A DNA stretch of 64,000 bases from JALZKA01 sp963721645 (lineage in GTDB: Bacteria; Actinomycetota; Thermoleophilia; Solirubrobacterales; 70-9). The notes under the pieces are model-generated. The model ran no database searches and was not told the DNA's origin. It saw nothing but the letters and a program-made list of their open reading frames with translations. Where the stretch lies: contig CAVRJK010000002.1 in NCBI GenBank assembly GCA_963721645.1, positions 1,922,001-1,986,000 on the forward strand, given 5' to 3'. This document shows, in pieces, positions 1 through 8,960 of this stretch. The translations under genes and the position numbers were made by a program. Numbering within the stretch: the stretch's first letter is position 1; each line of letters opens with the position of its first letter.

Positions 1-664
1 GCACCCGCCCCTTCAGCTGACTGGCGAGGCTGCGGATCAGCTCATCGCCTGCCTGATGCCCGAGCGCGTCGTTGATGAACTTGAAGTTGTCTATGTCCAG
101 GACGAGCAGCGCCGAGGTGACCTCGAGACGCTCGCAGACCGCGATCTGCTGAGACAGCTCCTCGCCGAAGCGTCGGCGGTTGAAGAGCCCGGTAAGGACG
201 TCGTGGTCAGCCAGGTACTGAAGCTGCTGCTCGGCACGCTTGCGCTCGGCGATGTCCTTGAAGGTCAACACCGCGCCCTGCCAAGGACCGGCTGCATATG
301 GGGTGATCGAGTACTCGACCGGAAAGGCGCTGGAGTTCACGCGGGAAAACAACTCGCCATCGGACTGATAAACGGCGCCGCCGCGGACGGCCTTCTGGAT
401 GGGGCAGTCGGCCGCGTCATGTCCGTCCGAGAGTGGGCCCTTCGGGTGGACGACGTCATGGAACAGGGATCCCAAAAGCTCCTCCCGAGCGCAGTCAAGG
501 AGCTTGGCAGCGGCCGGGTTGGCAAAGGTCACGAAGCCGTCGGCGTCCAAGCCGCAAATGCCCTCACCAGCCGAGTCGAGGATCATCTCGTTCTGGCGCC
601 CCAGGAGAGCCAGTTCATTCTCGGCGGACTTGCGCTCGATCGCGTAGCGGACCGCGCGCTTCAA
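1..664 (-). CDS. PAS-GGDEF protein, probable diguanylate cyclase (C-terminus beyond window)
   Basis: Last gene of the H-NOX signalling operon. It starts with a basic helix containing RAVRYAIERK, the usual connector after a receiver domain. A PAS-like sensor region follows (about residues 15-135), then the start of a GGDEF domain with DHDVLTGLFNRRRF and LLVLDIDNFKFIND. The window ends before the GGDEF signature, so catalytic competence cannot be judged. The only credible start is a TTG at 664 that overlaps the TGA of the receiver gene (TTGA), with GAGG seven bases upstream. The product would make cyclic di-GMP in the cytoplasm. Without that TTG, the reading frame continues upstream as a receiver-like linker, so an ancestral fusion split by a frameshift is an alternative. 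Confidence 0.8.
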   Translation of the reverse strand, partial: MKRAVRYAIERKSAENELALLGRQNEMILDSAGEGICGLDADGFVTFANPAAAKLLDCAREELLGSLFHDVVHPKGPLSDGHDAADCPIQKAVRGGAVYQSDGELFSRVNSSAFPVEYSITPYAAGPWQGAVLTFKDIAERKRAEQQLQYLADHDVLTGLFNRRRFGEELSQQIAVCERLEVTSALLVLDIDNFKFINDALGHQAGDELIRSLASQLKGRV

Positions 665-1011
665 TCCGATGCCTCGATCGATCCCTTGACCAGGTAGTCC
701 TGCGCGCCGGCACCGAGCGCCTCCAGCGCCACCTCCTCGTCGTTGAGGCCGGTGAGGATGATGATCGGAAGGTCGGGGAAGAGCTCGCGGAGCCGGTCGA
801 TCCCGTCCAGTCCGGAGACATCGGGTAGCGAGAGATCCAGGAGGACGCAATCAGTCGTGCCTCCTTGGATCTCGTTGATCGCCTCGGAGAGCCTCCGGCA
901 GGGCTGCAGGGTGAGATCGTGCTCACCCGACGCAAGCACCATCTCCTGGAGCAGCCTGGCATCGGCAGGGTTGTCCTCCACGAGAAGCACCGAGGGGACC
1001 GCTGGCATCAT
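661..1011 (-). CDS. Single-domain response regulator (Rcp1-like receiver)
   Basis: A 116-residue stand-alone receiver. The acidic pocket is seen in LLVEDNPADA near the N-terminus, the phospho-acceptor is probably Asp59 (VLLDLSLPD), the conserved Thr is in IIILTG, and the Lys is in DYLVKG. It has no output domain, so it presumably relays phosphate or acts through protein contact with the downstream PAS-GGDEF protein. Its ATG overlaps the kinase stop (ATGA), with AAGGGAG about ten bases upstream. Its own stop overlaps the TTG of the next gene. Family assignment is firm. The role as the link between the H-NOX kinase and cyclic di-GMP is inferred from gene order. Confidence 0.9.
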   Translation of the reverse strand: MMPAVPSVLLVEDNPADARLLQEMVLASGEHDLTLQPCRRLSEAINEIQGGTTDCVLLDLSLPDVSGLDGIDRLRELFPDLPIIILTGLNDEEVALEALGAGAQDYLVKGSIEASD

Positions 1012-2474
1012 TCCGAGCCGTCTCCCTTCAGGTCCAAGCCGTCGGGCAGCATCTTGATCGGCTCGACCGCCATCACGTGGGCACCACCTCTTCGTCGAGC
1101 GCCGGGCAGGACAAACCTGAACGTGCTGCCGCCGCCGGGGGTCTCCTCGACCCAGATCCGTCCCCCGTGGCGCTCGACGACCTTTTTACAGATCGACAGA
1201 CCGATTCCCGTTCCCTGGTACTCGCCGGCACCATGCAGCCGCTGGAAGACGTTGAAGATCCGCTCGCGATGACGCTCGTCGATCCCGATCCCGTTGTCGG
1301 CGACGAACAGGTACCAAGCACCGCCTCGTTTCTCAGCCCCGATCTTGACCAAAGGCTTCGCGTCGCCACGGAACTTGACGGCATTCGAGATCAGATTCTC
1401 GAACAGGCGGCTCAACTGCCCAGCGTCACCGCCTATGACGGGAAGCTCGCCGATCTCGAGGTCGGCGTCCGCCCCCGAGATCGCGGCGGCCAAAGAACCG
1501 ATCGCCCTGTTCAGAGTGTCGTTCAGGTCGACCCGAGTCGTGACCAGGTCCATGCGCCCGGTCCGCGAGTAGGAGAGGAGTCCGTCGATCAGGTTCTGCA
1601 TGCGCTCCGTCCCGTCGACGATGAAGCCGATGAACTCGTCGGCGGAATCGTCGAGCTGGCCCTCGTAGCGCCTTTGCAGGAGCTGCACGAATCCGGCGAT
1701 CGTCCGCAGCGGTTCCGTCAGGTCGTGAGACGCGACGTACGCGAACTCCTTGAGCTCGTCGTTCGCGTGCTCGAGCTCGGTCGCGTACCGGGATAGCTCT
1801 TCCGAGCGTCTTGCAATCTCGCGCGCGTGCCGGTCGCGCTCGATCACCCGGCCAAGCTGGAGGCCTACCTGTCCAACCAGCTCCAGCAACCGGTCATCGG
1901 GTTCGGCCAGGGTGGGCGAGAAGAACTCGACAACGCCAACCACGGCCTCCTCGACGAGGATCGGGAAGGCGAACGCCGCGTTGATCCCGGCGCCCTCGGC
2001 AGCTTGCGCGCGGGGAAAGTCCGCGTCGGCCTTCGCGTCCGGGATCCACACCGGCTCTCCGGATGCGAGGACCCTGCCGGCAACTCCCACACCCCGCGTG
2101 AACAACGACGCTTCGGTCAGGCGCTTGAAACCCGCAAAGCGCTCCGGGTCGTCGAGGTGCCATACACCGGTCGGGACCAGGGTCTCTCCGTCGCGGCTGA
2201 GAAGGAACACGTGGCCGATCGGCCAGCCGGAGCGCTCGCAGACTGCGTCGACCGTCACCTTCAGCGCGGAGCGCACCTCGCTTGCTGCGTTGGATGCAAC
2301 CGCGATCCGTTCCAAGAGCTCAAGGTCACCCTGGCGGTCGTAGAGCTCGCGCGTCGCCTTCTCGGCGATCGACTCGGCTTCCTTGCGAGCGCGGCGCTCC
2401 CGGCCGGCTTTCGCTCGAAGGGCTTCAGCATCGAGGGATGCCGGAGCCGAGCTGATGGTCGGCGGCTCGGTCAA
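1008..2474 (-). CDS. GAF-domain sensor histidine kinase, H-NOX associated
   Basis: About 488 residues from a TTG start that overlaps the H-NOX stop (TTGA). An upstream in-frame start at 2525 would run 55 bases into the H-NOX gene and is less likely. Domains: N-terminal charged coiled coil (about 15-55), GAF domain (about 55-210), second coiled coil, HisKA with His250 in the H-box VASHDLTEPLR, then a HATPase domain with the N-box NLISNAVKF, DNGIGID and GTGIGLSICKKVV. There are no transmembrane segments, so it is a soluble kinase. The neighbouring H-NOX protein probably modulates its autophosphorylation, as in known HnoX/HnoK pairs. The GAF ligand is unknown. Confidence 0.9.
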   Translation of the reverse strand: MTEPPTISSAPASLDAEALRAKAGRERRARKEAESIAEKATRELYDRQGDLELLERIAVASNAASEVRSALKVTVDAVCERSGWPIGHVFLLSRDGETLVPTGVWHLDDPERFAGFKRLTEASLFTRGVGVAGRVLASGEPVWIPDAKADADFPRAQAAEGAGINAAFAFPILVEEAVVGVVEFFSPTLAEPDDRLLELVGQVGLQLGRVIERDRHAREIARRSEELSRYATELEHANDELKEFAYVASHDLTEPLRTIAGFVQLLQRRYEGQLDDSADEFIGFIVDGTERMQNLIDGLLSYSRTGRMDLVTTRVDLNDTLNRAIGSLAAAISGADADLEIGELPVIGGDAGQLSRLFENLISNAVKFRGDAKPLVKIGAEKRGGAWYLFVADNGIGIDERHRERIFNVFQRLHGAGEYQGTGIGLSICKKVVERHGGRIWVEETPGGGSTFRFVLPGARRRGGAHVMAVEPIKMLPDGLDLKGDGSE

Positions 2475-3031
2475 CGTGCCACAACCACTTCGAAGACGCA
2501 CTCGGAATCGCCGCGCTTCTCGCACGTCGTCTGGGCCACCTTCAAATCTTCACCGAAGTACTCGCCGGCCCCCTCGATCAGGCCCTGGCCGAAATAACAA
2601 AGCCCGCGTTGTGAGCGGTACCCCATGAGCATCCGATCCGACTCGACGAGCCGGTAGTCGAAGACCGGAACGTCCGCGCCCGGATAGAGCTTCCTGACTT
2701 CGGGATGGATGATGTCGTTGAGCGTGCCGAGGAATGGCAGCGTCGAGTCGAACGAGTCGAAGAGCTGCGGGTAGATGGCGGCGAGCTTTGGAAGCGCCTT
2801 CCGCCCGAACCACAAGACGGCTTCGTCGGGCTCGACGCCGAGCTGCGCGGAAAGGCTTCCGGCCAGGGCGCCCAGCTCCTCGTGCCCATAGGTTCCGAGC
2901 GACGTGTAAACGCCCTCCACGCCCGATTCTGCGATCGCGTGCTCCCACGCAGCATCGCCCGCCTCTTCTGAGACGACCTCTTCGAGCAGGTTGAAAACGA
3001 CTCCTTTCAAAAGCGAACCTCGTACCTTCAA
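2471..3031 (-). CDS. H-NOX heme-based NO/O2 sensor protein
   Basis: A 186-residue stand-alone H-NOX (HNOB) domain. The heme pocket is recognisable: a proximal ligand candidate His109 in NDIIHPEVRKLYPGA and the propionate-binding Y-x-S-x-R motif at 138-142 (YRSQR). The start is TTG at 3031, because an in-frame TGA lies two codons upstream. The start matches the family N-terminus (KGVVFNLLEE). It is first in a minus-strand operon followed without gaps by kinase, receiver and PAS-GGDEF genes, so it likely gates phosphorelay control of cyclic di-GMP in response to NO or O2. Whether it binds NO only or also O2 cannot be read from the sequence with confidence. Confidence 0.92.
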   Translation of the reverse strand: MKVRGSLLKGVVFNLLEEVVSEEAGDAAWEHAIAESGVEGVYTSLGTYGHEELGALAGSLSAQLGVEPDEAVLWFGRKALPKLAAIYPQLFDSFDSTLPFLGTLNDIIHPEVRKLYPGADVPVFDYRLVESDRMLMGYRSQRGLCYFGQGLIEGAGEYFGEDLKVAQTTCEKRGDSECVFEVVVAR

Positions 3032-3051
3032 TCGTCAAAGCGCTGGGACTC

Positions 3052-3080
3052 CTTATAGGTAGAGAGCACCAGCGCCTCAA
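3052..3080 (-). promoter_or_regulatory. Candidate sigma70-type promoter of the H-NOX operon
   Basis: On the minus strand TTGAGG (3075-3080) and TATAAG (3052-3057) are separated by 17 bases. They lie about 20 bases before the TTG start of the H-NOX gene. Position and spacing are those of a housekeeping promoter. No experiment supports it. Confidence 0.4.
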
Positions 3081-3141
3081 ATATTCGTCCAGATTCGGAC
3101 CTCGTCCTTGAGCTCGTTTGTCTGTTCTGAGAGTTGTCGCC

Positions 3142-4345
3142 ATGTCCTCCCCCCGTTCAACTTTGGGTCGCAACCTGCGGATAGCGCACCTGACAGCGAC
3201 GTTTCCGCCTTACCCTGGCGGCGCTGGGAACACCGCTCACCGGTTCGCGGTTGGACAAGCCGAGCGCGGACACCATGTGGAGGTCTTCACGGCGCCGGCG
3301 CCTGGGACGATCCCGGAGTCGCCCGGAGTGGACGTACATCGGATGGCGCCGGCGTTCGCGATCGGGAACGCGCCTCTCATCCCCAGCCTGGCCCGCCTCG
3401 GCGGATTCGACATCGTCCACCTCCACTATCCGTTCATCTTCGGAGCGGAGCTGACCCTGTTCGCCCGTCTCGCGCGAAGACGGCGATCTCAGGCCCTCCT
3501 CGTCCACTACAAGAACCGGCTTGTCGGCGACGGCGGGCGCGGCGCCCTCTTTGAGACCTACGAGCACACGGTTGCCCCAGCGCTCATTCGCGCTTGCGAC
3601 CGCGTCTGCATCCTGAGCGCCGACCACGCCGATTCCGTTTCCTATCTGCGCCGCACCGGCGAGCGCGATCCCTCGAAGCTGATCGTGATGCCCAACGGAG
3701 TGGACGCGGAGCGGTTCAGCCCCGGCGCCGACGAGTCCGGGCTTCGCGAGCGGCTGGGCATTCCGGCCGATGCCGTCGTCGCGGCCTTCGTCGCCACCCT
3801 CGATCGCGCCCACCACTTCAAGCGCCTCGACGTTGCGATCGACGCCCTCGCCGAACTCGGCGACGGGAACGTCCACATCGTCGTCGCGGGCGGAGGCGAA
3901 CTCGTCGACGACTTCAGGGCTCGCGCGGCCGAGCGCGGAGTCGGCGAGCGGGTTCACTTTCTCGGCGCGGTCCCCCACGCGGAGTTGCCCAGCGTGCTGC
4001 GTGCGTCCGACCTCTTCCTGCTCACCACCGAGCCGCCCGAGTCGTTCGGCATCGTCCTGATCGAGGCGATGGCCACGGGCCTCCCGGTCATCGCCACCGA
4101 CTACCCGGGCGTGCGCGCGGTGGTTGCCGAGGGCACCGGACTCCTGGCTCCCCAGGGCGACGTCTCGCGCGTGGCCGATTGCCTTCGCGAGATCGCCGAG
4201 ATGGGCCCTGAGGGCCGCAGCGCAATGGGCGCACAGCGGCCGCGCGCGGGCAGAGGCCGAGTGGAACTGGCCTCGGCTGCTCGACCGCATGGAAGTCGCC
4301 TACGAGGAGGCGATCGGGGCGCGCGGCGCGAAGATGAGTTCGTAA
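3142..4345 (+). pseudogene. GT4-family glycosyltransferase, frameshifted near its C-terminus
   Basis: Retaining GT-B glycosyltransferase of the GT4 family, likely building a cell-surface glycan. The N-terminal domain begins RIAHLTATFPPYPGGAGN. The C-terminal nucleotide-sugar domain has the E-x7-E region TTEPPESFGIVLIEAMATGLPV. Start chosen at ATG 3142, since upstream in-frame codons are non-family. Near 4234 the conserved C-terminus (RARAEAEWNWPRLLDRM) moves to the +1 frame and ends in a TAA at 4343-4345 that overlaps the ATG of the next glycosyltransferase (TAATG). Without the shift, translation runs on as an artificial 824-residue fusion. Removing one base restores a normal 400-residue protein. 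Either a sequence error or a real frameshift. Confidence 0.75.
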
Positions 4346-5592
4346 TGCCGCGCAGGATCCTCTTCGTCACTTACTTCTACCCGCCTTGCACCGACACGGG
4401 CGCACATCGCCCGACCTCCATGGTCAAGTACCTGCGCCGGGCGGGCCACAACGTGACCGTGCTCACCACCGCGGCGTACGGAACCCTTTCGGACGATGAT
4501 GACGAGGGCGTCGTCCGCACAACCGACGCACAGCTATGGCGCGCCAGGCTCCGGGGCGCCGACGGCGTCGGTTCCCTTTACGACAACGACACGTACGCGG
4601 GCAAGCCACACCCCCTGAGCAAGTTGATCGTCCCGGAGCCGCTCGCGCTTGCGTGGGCGCCCTTTGCCAGACGGCGGGCCCGCTCCTTGCACAAGGCAAC
4701 GCCGTTCGACTGCGTGATCACGACGTCGCCACCTGAGTCGGCCCACTCCGTCGGTCGCGCCCTCCAGCGCCGAGGCGCTGCCTGGGTCGCGGACGTTCGC
4801 GACGCCTGGACGTTCGAGCCGCTGCGCCCCGAGTTTCACACCGGCATCCAGAACCGCTACGACCGCCGGCTCGAGCGCCGGCTCCTGGGTGCCGCCGACG
4901 TCGTGGTTTGCGTGAGCGAGCCGGCTGCTGCCGACCTCCGCGCTCGCGGGATTGCCGACCCCGTCCTGGTCCGAAACGGCGCCGACCCCGAGCTCCTGGA
5001 TGCGGCCGACCCGGCGTCCGTCGCCGGCCTCCTCGACCCCGAGCGAGTCTCGCTGGTCTACACGGGTCGCTTCGGGTCCACGGGCCGCGACCCGAAGCCG
5101 CTGGTGGAAGCGATGCGGGTGTTGGCGCGCGAGCATCCCGAAGATGCTGCCGCCCTCGAACTCGTCGTCGCCGGACCACTCACCGAAGACGAGGCTCGGT
5201 TGTTTTCAACCGATGTCGCACCCGCTCAGATCACGGTCGCCGGCTCGCTCGAGCGGAGCCGCGCGCTCGCGCTGCAGCGCGCGGCCGACGCACTCCTTCT
5301 CGTCGCACACCCCGTGCGTTCGCAGCTCGCGAACTTCAAGCTCTATGAGTACTTGAGCGCAGGCCCACCGATCCTGGCGCTTGCTGCCGGAACAGAGGCG
5401 GGCAGTGTCGCCCTCGAAGCCGGCGGAGAGGCGCTTCCGGCAGGCGACCCGGCCGCGATCGTCCGCGGGCTCGTTGCGACCGCGCGCCGGGAGTTACGGC
5501 CCAGCGACCCCGAGGTCCGAGCCGAACATGCCTACCCGGCAGTCGCAGAGCGGATGGGTCAAGCGATCGAAGCGGCGATCGGAAGCCGCTGA
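4345..5592 (+). CDS. GT4-like glycosyltransferase
   Basis: About 415 residues. It starts MPRRILFVTYFYPPC, the usual beginning of GT4-like enzymes acting on membrane-linked or capsular glycans. The N-terminal Rossmann fold includes the segment VADVRDAWTFEPL. The C-terminal half shows VYTGRFG and a sugar-nucleotide region ending in KLYEYLSAGPPILALA. The ATG overlaps the TAA of the preceding glycosyltransferase (TAATG), so the two are translationally coupled and probably act one after the other on one glycan. Because of the upstream frameshift, the two genes are read as a single ORF in the raw sequence. I regard that fusion as spurious. Donor and acceptor are unknown. Confidence 0.8.
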   Translation: MPRRILFVTYFYPPCTDTGAHRPTSMVKYLRRAGHNVTVLTTAAYGTLSDDDDEGVVRTTDAQLWRARLRGADGVGSLYDNDTYAGKPHPLSKLIVPEPLALAWAPFARRRARSLHKATPFDCVITTSPPESAHSVGRALQRRGAAWVADVRDAWTFEPLRPEFHTGIQNRYDRRLERRLLGAADVVVCVSEPAAADLRARGIADPVLVRNGADPELLDAADPASVAGLLDPERVSLVYTGRFGSTGRDPKPLVEAMRVLAREHPEDAAALELVVAGPLTEDEARLFSTDVAPAQITVAGSLERSRALALQRAADALLLVAHPVRSQLANFKLYEYLSAGPPILALAAGTEAGSVALEAGGEALPAGDPAAIVRGLVATARRELRPSDPEVRAEHAYPAVAERMGQAIEAAIGSR

Positions 5593-5601
5593 ACGCCGGG
5601 C

Positions 5602-7053
5602 TCAGCGGCAGCCCCTGCCCTCGCAGCGCCTGAGCTCCTGCAATCGCGCGGCCAGAGCAAGCCGCTCCGTCTCATAGCGTGGATCCTGGGCGAGGTTTAC
5701 GAGCTCGTACGGGTCTCGCCGCAGGTCGTAGAGCTCGGCGATGTCGCCCTCTCGCTCGGCGTATGCCCATTCCTTTGTGCGGACACCCGTGAACTGGTCG
5801 GCCTTTCGACTGAAGACCTCCAGGAGAACCTCCCTGTCCTCACCCTTCCCGCCCAGGGACCAGGTGAGCGGGACGCCGTCGAGCGGCTCGGGCGGCTTGA
5901 CCCCGGCCGCTTTCATGAAGGTTGGAGCCAGGTCGACGTTTGCAACCGGGTTCTCAGTCGTCACACCTTCTGGGAAACCAGGGCCCATGACGAGCAACGG
6001 CACGCGTATCGATTCCTCGTACATCTTCGCCTTGCCCGAGTCGATCCGGTGCTGGCCTCGTAGAAAGCCATTGTCGGACGTGAAGACGAAGATCGTGTTC
6101 TCGAGCTCACCGGTCTGCCTGAGTTCGTCAACGAGTGCTTCGACGAGCTCGTCGACGGCCAGGAGCGATTCGAGCTGGCTCGCGTAGGTGGTCTGGATCA
6201 ACTCCTCGGCATCGCGCTTCAGCCGGGGCAGATCACGCACGAACCGCGGCTTGTCCGAGACGTCGCGCTCGTTGTACGCCGGCCCTGCTTCTTCGACTGC
6301 GTCCACACCTTCAAACTCACCTCGGTGCCGCGGCGCCGGCGCAGGGTTTCGGCCCCGGCCTTCGAGCACCGGATCCACGTGGGGGGCGCTGGTCGCGACC
6401 CACAAGAAGAGTGGCGCTCGATCCTCGGCCGAGCGCGAGATCACGCGCGTGCCGATGCGGGCCAGGACGTCGGTCTTGTAGCTCTTCGGGCCGCCGGAGA
6501 CCTTCTCGACCCTCCCGTTCCTGTTTATGTCGAAGTCGAAGGCGGCCTTTTTCGTCTCGGCTGTGAGGGCGAACCACTGGCTCCACCCCGGTGGCACGTA
6601 GGTTTCGCCGCCGAGGTCCTCCTTGCCGTAGCCGTTCAGGTACTTACCGACAAACGCCGTGTCGTAGCCGGAGCTCTCCAGCCAGACCGGCAGCGTTTGC
6701 TCCTGATCGAGCTTTGCGAGGCCTCCGGCCGGCTCGCTGTTATCGAGAACGCCGTGGTTGTGCGCGTACTCACCGGTCATGAACGTTGCCCGGGACGGAC
6801 AACAGAGCGGAAAGCTCGTGACCGAAGCATCGAAGGTCACACCGTTTCGGCCCACCAGGCGCCGGGTCTTCGGCATCGCCGACATTGTGTCCACGGCTTG
6901 ATCGTCGGTCATCACGACGACGATGTTGGGCGCGTTCCTCTTCGCGGGCTGAAGCTCGATTGGCGCAGCCGATGGATCCGGATCGCCGCCGCCGCACCCG
7001 GCCGCAAGCGCCGTGGCGGCAAGCACCGCGATCCCTGTCCCGATCCGCGACAT
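5602..7053 (-). CDS. Secreted lipoprotein sulfatase (type I, formylglycine)
   Basis: A 483-residue arylsulfatase-family enzyme, predicted to hydrolyse sulfate esters outside the cell. It has a lipoprotein signal with lipobox LAAGC (Cys20), then the metal-binding NIVVVMTDDQ. The formylglycine motif is CCPSR at 84-88, with Cys84 the residue to be converted. Later come VGKYLNGYG, SAPHVDP and TSDNGFLRGQHR, which provide the remaining sulfate- and metal-pocket residues of the family. The SUMF1-like maturase is not in this window. The stop lies 9 bases from the convergent glycosyltransferase. Substrate unknown; the sulfate released could feed the assimilation operon at 21184, but that link is only inference. 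Confidence 0.88.
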   Translation of the reverse strand: MSRIGTGIAVLAATALAAGCGGGDPDPSAAPIELQPAKRNAPNIVVVMTDDQAVDTMSAMPKTRRLVGRNGVTFDASVTSFPLCCPSRATFMTGEYAHNHGVLDNSEPAGGLAKLDQEQTLPVWLESSGYDTAFVGKYLNGYGKEDLGGETYVPPGWSQWFALTAETKKAAFDFDINRNGRVEKVSGGPKSYKTDVLARIGTRVISRSAEDRAPLFLWVATSAPHVDPVLEGRGRNPAPAPRHRGEFEGVDAVEEAGPAYNERDVSDKPRFVRDLPRLKRDAEELIQTTYASQLESLLAVDELVEALVDELRQTGELENTIFVFTSDNGFLRGQHRIDSGKAKMYEESIRVPLLVMGPGFPEGVTTENPVANVDLAPTFMKAAGVKPPEPLDGVPLTWSLGGKGEDREVLLEVFSRKADQFTGVRTKEWAYAEREGDIAELYDLRRDPYELVNLAQDPRYETERLALAARLQELRRCEGRGCR

Positions 7054-7061
7054 GACGCTTC

Positions 7062-7067
7062 ACGCTA
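7062..7067 (-). promoter_or_regulatory. -10 box TAGCGT before the sulfatase gene
   Basis: TAGCGT on the minus strand ends eight bases before the ATG at 7053, the spacing of a leaderless or nearly leaderless transcript. The rest of 7068-7244 holds nothing else I recognise. Confidence 0.4.
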
Positions 7068-7244
7068 TCCAGCTTGCTTAACCTCCTGCGGCTTGCACTG
7101 GCACCGTCGCACTCCTCGGTTTGCCGCGAGGGCCCGAACGGTGCTCGAACAAACGCTGGCAGACCTGAGTGAATGCGAGGGCGCGGACTGCTTCGTGGAG
7201 GTTGACGTTCCCGGGCCGTCCACAGGGTGAGCACCCCTCCGTCA

Positions 7245-7250
7245 TATCCT
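7245..7250 (+). promoter_or_regulatory. -10 box TATCCT before the mutase gene
   Basis: TATCCT ends eight bases before the ATG at 7259, fitting the TAnnnT leaderless-promoter pattern seen throughout the window. It also supports this start over the upstream in-frame one at 7169. Confidence 0.4.
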
Positions 7251-7258
7251 CCAGCGCC

Positions 7259-8905
7259 ATGGCAGACGACCAGCCGATCGAAGTAGACGCGGGCGAGCAC
7301 CGCTACATCGCCCCGCTCACGGGTCCCGACGACGCGCGTGTCTTCACCGACTCCGGCATCGAGATCGACGGGCTGTACGACCCGAGCGACGTCGCAGAGG
7401 GTCTGGAGGAGCGCCTCGGCGAACCGGGCTCCTACCCGTTCACCCGCGGCATCCACGACGGCATGTACCGCGATCGGCTGTGGACGATGCGCCAGTACGC
7501 CGGCTTTTCGAGCCCCGAGGACACGAACGGCCGCTACCGCTACCTCCTCGAACACGGCTCGACCGGCCTCTCAATGGCATTCGACCTGCCGACGCAGCTC
7601 GGCCGGGACTCGGACGATCCCCTTTGCGAGGGAGAGGTCGGGCGCACCGGCGTCCCCATCGACACGATCGAGGACATGCGGATCTGCTTCGACCAGATCC
7701 CCCTGGACCAGGTCTCGACCTCCATGACCATCAACGCGCCCGCCGCCGTCCTCCTCCTTCTTTACGAACTCGTCGGCGAGGAGCAGGGCGTCGAGTCGAC
7801 GGCGCTTCGCGGCACGGTCCAAAACGACGTCTTGAAGGAGTACATCGCCCGCGGCAACTTCATCTATCCGCCCGAGGCGACGATGCGCCTCACCACGGAC
7901 ATCTTCGAGTACTGCGCCGAGCGCGTCCCGAAGTGGAACACGATCTCCATCTCCGGCTACCACATCCGCGAGAAGGGCTGCTCGGCTGTCCAGGAGGTGG
8001 GCTTCACGCTCGCCAACGCGATCGCCTACACGGAAGCGGCGCTCGACAGGGGCCTGGAGATCGACGCCTTCGCGGGACGGCTCGCCTTCTTCTTCAACTG
8101 CCACAACAACGTCTTCCAGGAGGTCGCAAAGTTCCGCGCCGCCCGGCGGATGTGGGCGAAGCTGATGCGCGAACGGTTCGGCGCCTCGAAGGAGCGCTCG
8201 CAGATGATCCGGTTTCACACTCAGACCGGCGGTGTGACCCTTCAGGCCCAGCAGCCCGAGGTGAACATCATCCGCGTCGCGCTCCAGGGCTTTGCCGCCG
8301 TCGCCGGCGGCACCCAGTCGCTCCATACGAACGGCTTCGACGAAGCGCTCGCCCTCCCAACTGAGCGCTCGGCACGAATCGCGCTTCGCACCCAGCAGGT
8401 GATCGCCCACGAGTCCGGCGTCGCCGACACCGTCGATCCGTTCGCCGGCTCCTACTTCGTCGAGTCCATGACCGACGAGATCGAGGAGCGCGCGTGGGAG
8501 CTGATCGAGCAGGTGGAGGAGATGGGCGGCTCGGTCCGCGCCCTCGAGTTCATGCAAAAAGAGATCGAGGAATCAGCCGCGTCCTACCACGAGCGCTACC
8601 GCTCCGGCCAGGACATCGTTGTTGGTGTCAACAAGTTCGTCACCGACACGGTCGACGACGTGGACATTCTTAAGGTGGACCCCGAAGCGGAGCGTCGCCA
8701 ACTCGAACGGCTCGCCAAGTTCAAGGAGAACCGCGATCAGGGCGCCGTCGACGCGAAGCTCGCCGAGCTCAAGCGGATCGCCGAGGGCGAAGGCAACCTC
8801 CTCCACCCCATTCGCGACGCACTGGCCGCTGACGCCTCGATCGGCGAGGTCTGCGGAGCCATGCGCGAGGTGTTCGGCGAGTACAAGGGCGGCACCTTCT
8901 TCTAG
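7259..8905 (+). CDS. Methylmalonyl-CoA mutase, large (alpha) subunit
   Basis: A 548-residue adenosylcobalamin-dependent acyl-CoA mutase catalytic domain without the C-terminal B12-binding domain, so a separate small subunit is required; none is in the window. It interconverts methylmalonyl-CoA and succinyl-CoA in propionate catabolism. Family sequences seen include RQYAGFSSPEDTN, TGLSMAFDLPTQLG, DQVSTSMTIN and TVQNDVLKEYIARG. The Tyr in RQYAGF is the position that is Tyr in methylmalonyl-CoA mutases but Phe or Ile in isobutyryl- and 2-hydroxyisobutyryl-CoA mutases, which favours methylmalonyl-CoA. The carboxylase beta subunit at 12883 fits the same pathway. Start ATG 7259, supported by a close -10 box. 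Confidence 0.88.
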   Translation: MADDQPIEVDAGEHRYIAPLTGPDDARVFTDSGIEIDGLYDPSDVAEGLEERLGEPGSYPFTRGIHDGMYRDRLWTMRQYAGFSSPEDTNGRYRYLLEHGSTGLSMAFDLPTQLGRDSDDPLCEGEVGRTGVPIDTIEDMRICFDQIPLDQVSTSMTINAPAAVLLLLYELVGEEQGVESTALRGTVQNDVLKEYIARGNFIYPPEATMRLTTDIFEYCAERVPKWNTISISGYHIREKGCSAVQEVGFTLANAIAYTEAALDRGLEIDAFAGRLAFFFNCHNNVFQEVAKFRAARRMWAKLMRERFGASKERSQMIRFHTQTGGVTLQAQQPEVNIIRVALQGFAAVAGGTQSLHTNGFDEALALPTERSARIALRTQQVIAHESGVADTVDPFAGSYFVESMTDEIEERAWELIEQVEEMGGSVRALEFMQKEIEESAASYHERYRSGQDIVVGVNKFVTDTVDDVDILKVDPEAERRQLERLAKFKENRDQGAVDAKLAELKRIAEGEGNLLHPIRDALAADASIGEVCGAMREVFGEYKGGTFF

Positions 8906-8960
8906 GACCAGGGTGGGCAAGTTCACCCCTATGGGGGGTGGCTGTCACCAGCCGGGAGCG

